Positions 1 through 8,201 of a stretch of DNA of 23,696 nt are shown here, piece by piece. Position 1 is the stretch's first letter. Each line of letters starts with the position of its first letter. The notes beneath the pieces were generated by a model. The model ran no database searches. It was not told the origin of the DNA and saw nothing but the letters and a program-made list of their open reading frames with translations. The translations under genes were made by a program, and so were the position numbers. Source of the DNA: Allomyces macrogynus ATCC 38327 (lineage: Eukaryota; Blastocladiomycota; Blastocladiomycetes; Blastocladiales; Blastocladiaceae); NCBI GenBank assembly GCA_000151295.1, contig GG745369.1:338476-362171 (forward strand), written 5' to 3'.

Positions 1-192
1 CCAGTGGGTATGCGGCACCGCCGCCCAGAAGGGACCGTGCCGTACGCGGTACCCTACCCGTACGTCGCGGCGTCGCGGCAAGGGGGTGGGGGTGGTGAGT
101 ATTGGGGGGTCGCGTATGCGTGGCCCGCGGGCGCCGTCGAAGGGCCGGCCCCTGGTGGGCCGAGTGCGACGGGGCCGGGCCAGGGCGGGTAG
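1..192 (+). CDS. 3' end of an unidentified protein-coding gene (partial)
   Basis: An open frame runs from the first base of the window to a TAG at 190-192. The 63 visible residues are low-complexity: a Tyr/Pro/Val stretch (YAVPYPYVAAS), then a Gly-rich run and a Pro/Gly/Ala tail. Codons end mostly in G or C, as in the firm genes here. The T19 run that follows would suit a 3' flank. I do not recognise the family. It could also be a chance open frame in GC-rich DNA, because no conserved motif is visible. Confidence 0.35.
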   Translation, partial: PVGMRHRRPEGTVPYAVPYPYVAASRQGGGGGEYWGVAYAWPAGAVEGPAPGGPSATGPGQGG

Positions 193-650
193 GCGCGGCC
201 CGGAGTGACGAGTCGAAAGACGGAGGAGTTGAGCGTGCACGTGGTTGCAGCAAGTTGGACGATGTTTTTTTTTTTTTTTTTTTGCGAGTCATGGGCGGTT
301 TTTGCAGTTGGTGCCGATTTTGTGCTTTGGACAAGGAAAAGTGGTGATTTTTGGAATGGGGTCACTTGCGCGTTGTGTTTGCGTCAGTTGGTCGTGACGT
401 GATGATGGGCGGATTGTCATTTCGTTCTCTGTCGTGTCGCTGTCGAGTTGGCCATGACAGCAGCCGCGACGAGTAGTGATTCCACGACAAGGTGACAGCG
501 AGTACAACTGTCGTCTGCAATATTTATCGCGCCTGCAGCGGCAAGAATTGATTCAATAGCGAGCGGCCGACCGGCGACTACAACTCAACGACCCGTCGCT
601 CCGCCAGCGCGCCCAACGGATTGGATTCGACCCTATCCAACATTTCCGAC
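193..650. other. Intergenic stretch with T19 homopolymer
   Basis: I see no supportable gene here. The stretch is more AT-rich than its surroundings and holds a run of 19 T at 265-283. It probably contains the 3' flank of the left-edge frame and the 5' flank of the SMG6-like gene. No clear TATA or CCAAT element could be assigned. Confidence 0.5.
265..283 (+). repeat. T19 homopolymer
   Basis: Nineteen consecutive T lie downstream of the left-edge open frame. This is a plausible T-rich 3' flank. The exact length should be treated with caution because homopolymers are error-prone in assemblies. Confidence 0.9.
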
Positions 651-810
651 CTTGGATTGCAGCAGCATCACGATATTTACGACAAATCGATGGCATGGCG
701 TCAAGACCGCGGTCATCGACCGCCAAATCGGACCGCGCCGACCAGCCCCGAGCGAAGCGGCCGACGCGGGGTGCCGCGCGGGACGTAACAGGCGCGGAAC
801 TCCTCGGCCC

Positions 811-842
<32 letters not shown>

Positions 843-863
843 CGACTACGACGACGACGACGA
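811..863 (+). repeat. (GAC)n trinucleotide microsatellite
   Basis: This is a near-perfect GAC/ACG repeat broken by one AAC and one TAC. In the frame of the SMG6-like body it encodes an Asp-rich tract. In the +1-related frame, open from the ATG at 695, it encodes poly-Thr. Slippage here could explain why the N-terminal frame of that gene is unclear. Confidence 0.9.
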
Positions 864-933
864 CAATAGCGGCGATAATGGCGTGGAGCTGGCCGACCAG
901 TCGGAGGACGGTGCTGCGGTCCTCGTCAAGACC

Positions 934-3153
934 ATGTTGGCGATGACCGTACAGCCTGGAAAGGACGTGACGGATGTCGACGACTCGCCGCCGCTGCGTG
1001 CTGCGAGCATGCTCCCGATGCCAGTGTTGCCGGTGGCAAGAGCGCCGGACAGGCACCGGCGTGGTTCGACGGCGACGACCGTGTCGACGTCGAATGGCGC
1101 ATCGACGACCGCGAGCAAGCCGGCACGCCCGAGTAGCTCGTCCACCCGCGCACCCGCGCCAACGCGCCCTGCACCCACTCCCACTCCAGCGTCCGCGCCG
1201 CGCACTTCCCCCTCGGCCGATGCGACCTCTTCACCCTCGCTCCGCAGCCTCGTCCAGCGGATCAAGCACGTCGACACGCAGATCTCGTCCGGCACATTAC
1301 CCCCAGCCGCCTACCCATCCGCCATGACCGACTACATTGCCATCCACGACCTCCATCCCACCTGGGCCGCGTCGCACCGCCTGCTCGACCGCGCCGCGCA
1401 CCTTATCACGGCCTTTCGTGCCGCCACGCGTCGCGCGCGCGATCCGGACCCGGCCACGACCGTGATCGAATCGTGGCTCGCGGAGTGGTGGAAGCGGCTC
1501 GTCGTTCCCTGCTTTGCCAATGACGAACACGGTGATGACCGAGAAACGGTCGAGTTACCGCGCGACCTGCCGCCATGCCTCGCCCGCATCCACGAGAATA
1601 CCGTACGACTCAGCCCACACGTCGACCCGCTCGCCGCGTACGTGCTGCTCGCGGATACCGCGCGGCATTTGGCCCCACGCCGCCGGGATTTTGCGGGCGC
1701 GTACCTCGCGCTGGCCGCGACGCTGTTGGATGCGGCCGCGTGCGCGGTCCCGAGGTCTGGCCGGGTGCATGCGCTGCGTGGGACGGCGTGCGCGGCGCGC
1801 GCGAGGAAGGTGGAGGCGGTGAGCGCGTGGGTGCGTGCGGCGTGTTGTGCGGAACCGTATGATGCGAGCGGCGCGCTGGGCGGGATGTTTGCGGCGGTGG
1901 GTGGAGGGAGTGGGGAAGGGGATGAGGTGAAAGGGGAGGAGATGGTTGTCGCGTGGGTGCGGTGCTTGTACGCGCGGATCGAGTACGTTGTTGTGCGGTT
2001 GTGGTGGAGATGGATGGCCGGGACTGATCGTATTTTTCTCTTCGACTAGTCTGGACCAAGTCGCGACGCTGACTGACCGACTCGTCGCAAAATGGTCGAC
2101 GATGCCTGTCGTGACCCGCGACCACGTCGCGCAAATCGCCGCGTACCTCGTGCACCTCTCGCTCGGAACACCGTCGTTTTCGTTTGCCGCGGCCTCGGCG
2201 CTCGCGCTCCTCGCGGCCGTCGGCTCCCCGTGCACCCCCGCACAGCTGCGCCAATTCGCCATCCTGTCCCGTGGGATCATGGCCGTCGACGATCCCGTCG
2301 CGTGGGACCCGTTACGGTTGCCGCGCCGCTCTCGTCATTTGTGACGCGCTCAACGACATCGACGCCGAATCCGACCTGCACTCGACGCGACCGGGCTCTG
2401 GACGGGCCTCGCCGTCGACCCTCGACCCGTTCCCCGTGACTTCCGTCGCCCCCGCGCGACGTGCGCGGGTGGTGGACCGCGTTTGCGCACACCGCGCACG
2501 TTGTCCGGTACGCCGACGACGCCGACTTGTTCGCCGCGCACGTGGCCCCACCGGCGCCGCCGTCGGTCGTCGTCCTGTCTGGCTCAACCCCCGTCCCCAG
2601 CCCGAGCCCCACCTCCACCCCACCGCCTGCACAGCTCCCGCTGTACATCACCGACACCTCGTCGCTGCTCACCCTCGGGCCCACCGGCATTGCCCGGCTC
2701 TCCACGCACGCGCGTGTGGGGGTCCCGCTCGTCGTCGTGCGCGAATTGCAGGGGCTCGCCACAGGCGATCCGGACGCCGAGGATGACGACCGAGCGGCCA
2801 ACGTCGCGCGGTCTGCGGCCGCGCTCGTGACGGCCCTGCCACAGTCTTGCGCGACGGCGTATACCCGTGGAGGGAACGCAGTAGCCGAATGGGACTGGAC
2901 CGAAGATTACCGTGGGGCCGGGATCCTGGATAATGTGGTGTTGGAGACGTGTGTCGCCGTGGGTGGGGTGCTGGTGACCGAGGATCTGAATTTGAGGTTG
3001 AAGGCCGCGGCGCATGGGACGGGCGCGATGGGGGCGAAGGATGCGTTGGCGGCGGGGAACGGGGGGAAGAGAGGAGTAGGGAGGGGTGGAGCGAGGTCGG
3101 AGGGTGGTGCAGGAAGGAGAGGCGCGCGGCGTGGACGTGGTGGGCGCGGGTGA
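934..3153 (+). CDS. SMG6: SMG6/EST1-like protein with TPR region and PIN nuclease domain (two apparent frame breaks)
   Basis: SMG6 is the endonuclease of nonsense-mediated mRNA decay and cuts transcripts near a premature stop. The exon up to 1982 encodes a 14-3-3-like TPR block: LADTARH..., then a DFAGAYLALA-type helix, GRVHALRGTACAARARKVEAVS and CAEPYDASGALGGMF. This matches the pattern of the EST1 family. Splicing 1983-2049 joins WVRCLYARI to D-LDQVATLTDRLV. The PIN domain keeps all three acidic positions: D in ITDTSS (codon 2653-2655), D in ILDN (2929-2931) and E/D in VTEDLNLR (2980-2985). SMG5, by contrast, has lost catalytic residues. VPLVVVRELQGLA is the family's typical second strand. 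The tail is Gly/Arg-rich. The conserved body needs one skipped base near 2311-2325 and another near 2439-2460. No AG lies between 2281 and 2598, so introns cannot explain these shifts. The start is uncertain: 934 is the first in-frame ATG, the frame stays open upstream to 652 through an Asp-rich tract, and an ATG at 695 opens a different frame. Confidence 0.75.
1983..2049 (+). other. Intron, SMG6-like gene (67 nt, phase 2)
   Basis: Donor GTACGT, branch-like CTGAT at about 2024, acceptor CTAG. Splicing joins GA to T, giving Asp, and restores the EST1-type segment ARIDLDQVA. Without it the frame stops at the TAG. Confidence 0.9.
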
Positions 3154-3582
3154 GCGGGGGTGGTTGCTGGCGAGGCTCGATGTGCTGAAGGTCGTCGTGT
3201 TGATGTAAAGAAAGGGACAACACACTGATCGTGATCTTGCAGCACGCGCGTTAGGTCAGGCCCTCCAGATTGTTACGTAACGGCGCCTCGAAAGCTGGCC
3301 AGATGTGGCGGGCAGGAGATGTGGCGATGCTTCCACCAACAGCCTCGGCGACTCTCCCTTGAAGGCCACATTGCTCCTGTCCGCGGCCATCCACACTCTC
3401 GGCATTCCGCTGCAACTCGTCGCGCTCGACGACATTCATCGATTTGCGCTGTCGCCGACCTCGCGCTGCGAGTTTCTCGCGACCACACCAAGCTGACCGC
3501 ACGTACACCGCGTCTGCCAGCAGCGAGCAGCGGGCAACCAGCAACGACGCGGCCACACCGCCAGACCTGAGAACTCTGCACC
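3154..3582. other. Intergenic region, SMG6-like 3' end to kinase 5' end
   Basis: No gene is supportable here. The long minus-strand open frame that crosses 3436-5154 is a shadow of the kinase. This stretch must hold the SMG6-like 3' flank and the kinase promoter, but I cannot assign elements. Confidence 0.45.
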
Positions 3583-4983
3583 ATGCTCGCCGAATCCTCG
3601 CCCAAGTCGGCGCTCATGCTGAGTGCGTCGCGAGCCAAGGCCCCCGCTACCAAGGCGGTTCCCAAGCCCGTCTCTGCCGCGCAGCCTGCACCCGTACTTG
3701 CACCCGCACCCGCGCCTACCGCCGTTCCAACGTGCCCCATCATCGCGTCCGTCCGGCGCCTCGCCTACACGGTCGACGAACACGACCTCGACTCTTGCGC
3801 GCGAGCCGTCGGCGACCTCCTCCACCTGGCCCCCACCGCCTCGATTCGGTCCGCCAAAGTCACCCGGTGCAAGCAAGGCATCACCAACAAACTCCTGCGC
3901 GTCGTGCCCCCCAACGCCCCGACCTACCTCGTCCGCGTCTACGGCCACGGCACCGACGAACTGATTGACCGCGACGCAGAAGTGCGCAACATGGCCTACC
4001 TCGCGCAGCACAAACTCGCGCCGCCCTTGCACGCGCGATTGAATAATGGGTTGGTGTACGGATACGTCTCGGGCGTGCCTGCGAACCCGGAGGATTTGGC
4101 GGACGAGAAAGTGTGGCCGGCGATTGCCCGGCATGTGGCCGAATGGCACGCGCTGCCGCTGCCGCCGACGGCGCATCCGGTCCCCGGGCATGTCCCGGAT
4201 GAGGTGGAGCAGGTGCCGGCACTGTTTGCGACACTGGATCGGTGGATGGGCATGGGTGCGTTTTCCTCGAATGGCGATGCTCCAACCGAGGCGAAATTCT
4301 GACCACGAGCGCGTGCCGTAGTCCGCAAGGCCTTCCCGTCCGGCACCGCATGCCACCTGTCGATCGCCGACCTCGCGTACGAGCGCGCGCAGCTCGAATC
4401 GACTCTGTTGCCGCCCTCGCGCGTCGCGTTCACGCACAACGACCTTCTCAGCGGCAATATTATCCTGCAGTACGCCGAAGGCAGCGACGACAAGGTGGGC
4501 GCGGCGCCACACGGCGTGCGGTTCATCGACTACGAGTACGGTGGGGTCGGGTTTGCCGCATTCGATATCGCCAACCATTTTTGCGAATGGGCCGGATTCG
4601 ACTGCGAGTATTGGCGGTACCCGGATGTGGACACGCAGAAGGCGTGGTTGAGGGAGTACCTGGCGCAGGGGCAAAAGGGTATGATCCGTCCACGCTCCCC
4701 ATTCGAGAGTCTGAGTGTGGAAGCTGATGCTGTTGATCGTGTAGCCCCGCCGTCCGACGCCGACGTTGACACGTGGCAATCCACCGTCGCCGCATACACG
4801 CTCGCCGCGCATTTGTATTGGACGCTGTGGGCGCTCGTACAGGCCAGCGTGTCGGACATTGAGTTCGACTATGCCGGGTACGCGCAGCTGCGGTGGGCCG
4901 AGCATTTGCGATGGAAGAGGACGCGCCGCCCGCCGCCGCCGCCGCCCGCGAACGCGAGCGCAGCCGCGAACGGCACGAAGTGA
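3583..4983 (+). CDS. EKI1: Ethanolamine kinase (choline/ethanolamine kinase family)
   Basis: This enzyme phosphorylates ethanolamine (possibly choline) with ATP, the first step of the CDP-ethanolamine (Kennedy) route to phosphatidylethanolamine; it is cytosolic. The spliced product is 422 aa (exons 3583-4255, 4322-4678, 4745-4983), a normal length. Residues 1-50 are an Ala/Pro/Lys leader. GITNKLLRV (about 99-107) and YLVRVYGHGTDELIDRDAE (about 115-133) are the family's N-lobe motifs. HNDLLSGN (about 263-270) is Brenner's catalytic loop with the Asp base, and IDYEYGG (about 293-299) carries the Mg-binding Asp. The GITNKL and VYG-GT-ELIDRD-E pattern is more typical of ethanolamine than choline kinases, but substrate preference cannot be settled by eye. 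The ATG at 3583 is preceded by an upstream stop in frame and followed by coding-like sequence. The in-frame TGA at 4300-4302 lies inside the first intron. Confidence 0.92.
4256..4321 (+). other. Intron 1, ethanolamine kinase (66 nt, phase 1)
   Basis: Donor GTGCGT, branch TTCTGAC at about 4297-4303, acceptor CGTAG. It removes the TGA at 4300 and joins RWMGM to VRKAFPSG, keeping the kinase frame. Confidence 0.92.
4679..4744 (+). other. Probable intron 2, ethanolamine kinase (66 nt, phase 1, in frame)
   Basis: Donor GTATGA, branch-like GCTGATG about 20 nt from the acceptor, acceptor GTAG. The length is a multiple of three and there is no internal stop, so both spliced and retained forms stay open. 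The 22 residues it would add (RPRSPFESLSVEADAVDRV region) match no conserved kinase segment, which favours removal. Confidence 0.75.
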
Positions 4984-5259
4984 GTTGCGCGCCGCGCCTT
5001 TGTGTGTTTCATGTGGCACTCGGATTTTGTGGATGATAAGTTGGGGGGGGGGGGGGGGGTGCGGTTCGGCCGGCGCGTCGGACGTTTGTACGAGCGCCGG
5101 ATATACACGGCATTTGCATTGTGGCCGGCAGGGAGTAGGGAATAGGCATCGCACAGCTCACGAACTGAGGGACAAGAGGTTTGCATCCAGATGGCCGCGT
5201 CCTGGATGCGACGAACCATTCTACGTGCCTACCTCCTGCCGCGCCGGCCGTTTATATCC
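4984..5259. other. Kinase 3' flank with G17 homopolymer
   Basis: No gene is seen. A run of 17 G sits at 5043-5059, about 60 nt after the kinase stop. The last part, TTTATATCC at about 5251-5259, is TATA-like and lies just before the start of homology to the F-box gene. Confidence 0.5.
5043..5059 (+). repeat. G17 homopolymer
   Basis: Seventeen consecutive G downstream of the kinase stop codon. It could form G-quadruplex structure on the + strand. The length is uncertain in any assembly. Confidence 0.88.
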
Positions 5260-7708
5260 ATGATGGCGGCTCGACGACCGCTGTCGTATTAGCCCAACCT
5301 CATGCAGCCTTTGACGGTCTCCAGTTTGAAGTCATGGTCATGATTGCTCGCGCAGTTGTGACTGCGGTTCAAGATGGCGATTGCCATGACTTGGACAAGT
5401 ACTCGAAATTTGATAGCAGCGCAAATTGATCTCTCCTTGCCCTACGCAGCGTATCCCGCGCGTGGTACTTTGCAGCTGATGCTGTTCTTGCCTGCCACCT
5501 CGACTTTGTTCTTCACGTCAAGGGTCATGGCCACATTCTAAGCATGATCACGATTCCAGGCCGCGTGACAGGACGATATCGATTGACGAAGCCATTGACG
5601 TGCCGCACAATGTGGACGCCTGGACTTGTTGCTGAAAGAGACGCAGAAGCCAATGTGCGTGTCGAGGTCAGCAAAGTTGGCAAGTATCAATTGTTTGGTG
5701 GTTCCAGGGCAGCTGCCAATGGACCCAACAAGGGTTTAACTTTCATTCACTTGTCGATTTTTGAACGTTCCAAAAGTCTGCTCTGGAGGATTGCGGCCTC
5801 CAAATTTCGGTGACTGTGTCTCGCTGTGTGTCGCGACAAGAGCGCTGACTTTGGCAAAAGTGGGGGAGCCTGCTGAAGCTTGGCGAGACTGACATGCTCA
5901 CAGCACTGTTATCACCTCTCCTCGCGCGGTTTCCAAACCTCTCTGTTCTTGATCTCAGTGGCCAGGACCGGTCCAAAGTGTCGATTGTGTTGTCTGCAAC
6001 GGCTGTGGCTCGTGCTTTTGCGTCTTTGCCCGAGCAGTTTCGCATCAACCTGACAATGCTGCGTCTTTCCATTTCGGTTTCACCTGAAAAGCAGGGGACG
6101 AACACGGCGCCCGCTGTGGCACCGTTTTCGCGTCCTTACCCATGTCCATGCAGAGCAACCTGACCAAGGTTCGCATTGTCATTGAGAGTTTACCCGAAGC
6201 GCTGCAGGCGGGAGTCATTTCTGCCGCAACGCTACCAAACTTGCGCGAGCTACAATTGGACGATTTCAAGAGCAGCCTGCGAGATGGGCGTCCTATGCTC
6301 AATGATTGGCCCATTGTTGCGCCTGCCTCGGGTCGTTGCGGATTTGTTCCGGGCTAGTTGGCTCGGATTGCTTCCACGACTTCACCAACGCCGCAGCTCC
6401 GACAGTGCGTTCACTTGAGATTCACTGGCGATTCCGCGCCCTGTCCAATGATCGCGTCATGCCTGCATCGTGGCCGCAGCCCCGCCATCTCGACGCGCCT
6501 TCAAGTGTTCTCCACGTCATGCTCTTGGGTGTCCTAGTCATGAACCGCTCGCATTTTCTGCCGCAGCTGCGCACGCTGACCTTCTCACACCATGTCGACT
6601 TGGAGTTTGATACTGTCTTGACCCTTCTTCCACTGCTCCCCAAGTTGACACGCTCCGACCTGAGCCTTTTAGAGATGACAGAGTCATGTTTTGCCGGCTT
6701 GGCGTCCACTGCTGGCGCCTCGCTGACCAACCTGGTCCTCAATGGGAGAGGCCTTCGCAACGAACCCGACTCGGCCGTTTCTCTCGCGCCCATTGAGTTT
6801 CTGGCGCTCACGCGGTTGACCGTTGAAGGAACCGAGTTTATGCCGTTCTTGACCACGTCGGTTGCCACGCCCAATCTCGAGCACTTTGCCATCACGTCCT
6901 CACTTGAAGACGAAGGCAAGATTATTCGCGTTCCAGAGTGGATCTCACACGGTCGCTAGTCCTTGACCTTTGCCACCTCGACCCAGTGCCGCTTGTTGAT
7001 GGTTCCGCTCTCGACGCTCTGCCGCATTTGGAGAGACTGCGCTTCACCAATAACATCCAATGGACCAATGATCGTGTCCCTGCGCTCGGTTCCGTGTCCA
7101 CAATCGAGGCGCCGAACGAAACACTGCATGCGCTTGCCCGGGTTGCCTCGACATTCCGCCGTGTCCGCAACGTCATTGCATTTGGCCTGGCCTATGACAA
7201 CCTGGAGGAAGAGGTGTTGCATGACGTGCCGATTGGAGACCTGCTGCTGTGCAGTCTTGATGCCGAGGTGGTGCACCCGCGCTTGCTCGAAGTTATTACG
7301 CGCATGCCCATGTTCACGTCTCTCGTCGCCCAGATTGTCTACACGGGCGACATTGCGGATGTCCTAACGCTCACATACCACGCAGAGGGGCTCAGCGTCT
7401 GGAAAGGATTGGCGAAGTGCACGTACGGCGAGCCGCCAGAGAATCGATTGACGGCACGTCTGGTCGTGCGTGTCGTGTCAATGAGTCAGCACATTGGCAA
7501 GGCCGTGCGTGCGATTGTGGGCGTGGTCGCACGGTTGGCTGCGATGGGAGAAGAAGACGACGCAGCGCCGTTGCCAGTGGACGTGATTGTCGACGCCGGG
7601 ATTGATGCGCGCGTCCGCAAACAACTGGCGCAAATGCTCGCCAAGGTGGCGGCAGATGGGGCTATTGTTCTTAGGGAAATCTTCATCGACAGGCTGGTTG
7701 CGGAGTGA
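5260..7708 (+). pseudogene. Decayed tandem copy of the F-box/LRR-like gene
   Basis: Pieces in several + frames match the intact protein encoded at 8202-10661 from its F-box to its last residues. Examples are QPHAAFDGLQFEVMVMIARAV, LLALRSVSRAWYFAADAVL, PGRVTGRY, RSHFLPQLRTLTFSHHVD, ALDALPHLERL and LPVDVIVDAGIDAR. Lesions include an in-frame TGA at 5427-5429, another TGA at 5811-5813 with a frame change beside it, a single-base deletion near 6328 (CCTCGGG against CCCTCGAG in the intact copy), another near 6944, and an internal duplication at about 6002-6200. The last 250 codons (6963-7708) remain open and end at the equivalent stop, TGA 7706-7708. It is a direct repeat about 3 kb upstream of its parent. 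A non-functional relic is the simplest reading, although a truncated product from the open tail cannot be excluded. Confidence 0.9.
6002..6210 (+). repeat. Internal imperfect duplication (unit about 111 nt) in the F-box pseudogene
   Basis: The segment starting GCTGTGGCTCG at 6002 recurs in diverged form starting GCTGTGGCACCG at 6113. Both continue through a Phe-Ala/Ser-Leu-Pro equivalent, an AACCTGAC block and an ATT-rich block to a GAAaaGCaGGGG / GAAGCGCTGCAGGCGGG-like end. The intact copy has the segment once (about 9046-9160). The second pseudogene unit, ending in the IVIESLPEA region, is closer to the parent. Confidence 0.65.
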
Positions 7709-8201
7709 CCGCACTCAGCTTCACAACAGCGGGTCAGTGCATTGATTTTTGTCGTCCGTCTTGGGTTCTCATCGAAATTATGTCACATTTAATCCTAAAT
7801 CCTCGTTGTGCTGGTCACTCGGCCCATTTCTGTTGCAGACTGATGTGGATGCTCAGCACGGCCACATCTGAGTGATGACATGGTTGTTGGACGTCGTAAC
7901 GAACTGCTGATTATACTTGGCCGCTAAAGTTATCGCTTTGACCAAATCATTCCTTCTTTGCGTCTTCACGTTCAGTTGTGTGTTCTCGAGCACAACCTTT
8001 CAGGCTTTCAGCCAGCAATGTCAGCACAGACAGCGCACTCTTGCGACGGCCAACTTGATGTGGCAGGTCGGCACACACAAAATGTTCTAACAACCCCTAA
8101 CACCAATCCATTGGCCTGGCCGGCCGCATGACTCGCCGCATTCCTTTCATAACAAGTCAACGAACAACCGGCGACGCATCCAACGCTCTTCCACTCTGAT
8201 C
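7709..8201. other. Intergenic/promoter region of the intact F-box gene
   Basis: No coding signal was found. It is more AT-rich than the genes and lies between the pseudogene stop and the start of the intact copy. It presumably carries the promoter of the latter, and no element could be named with confidence. Confidence 0.5.

Noticed and set aside
1555..2280. Minus-strand frames opposite the SMG6-like TPR region
   Set aside because: Arg/His/Pro-rich composition with no recognisable fold. The + strand carries the EST1-like pattern.
3436..5154. 572-codon open frame on the minus strand opposite the kinase
   Set aside because: It is the GC-driven antisense shadow of the ethanolamine kinase. It is Arg/Val/Gly-rich and has no domain pattern, while the + strand has clear kinase motifs.
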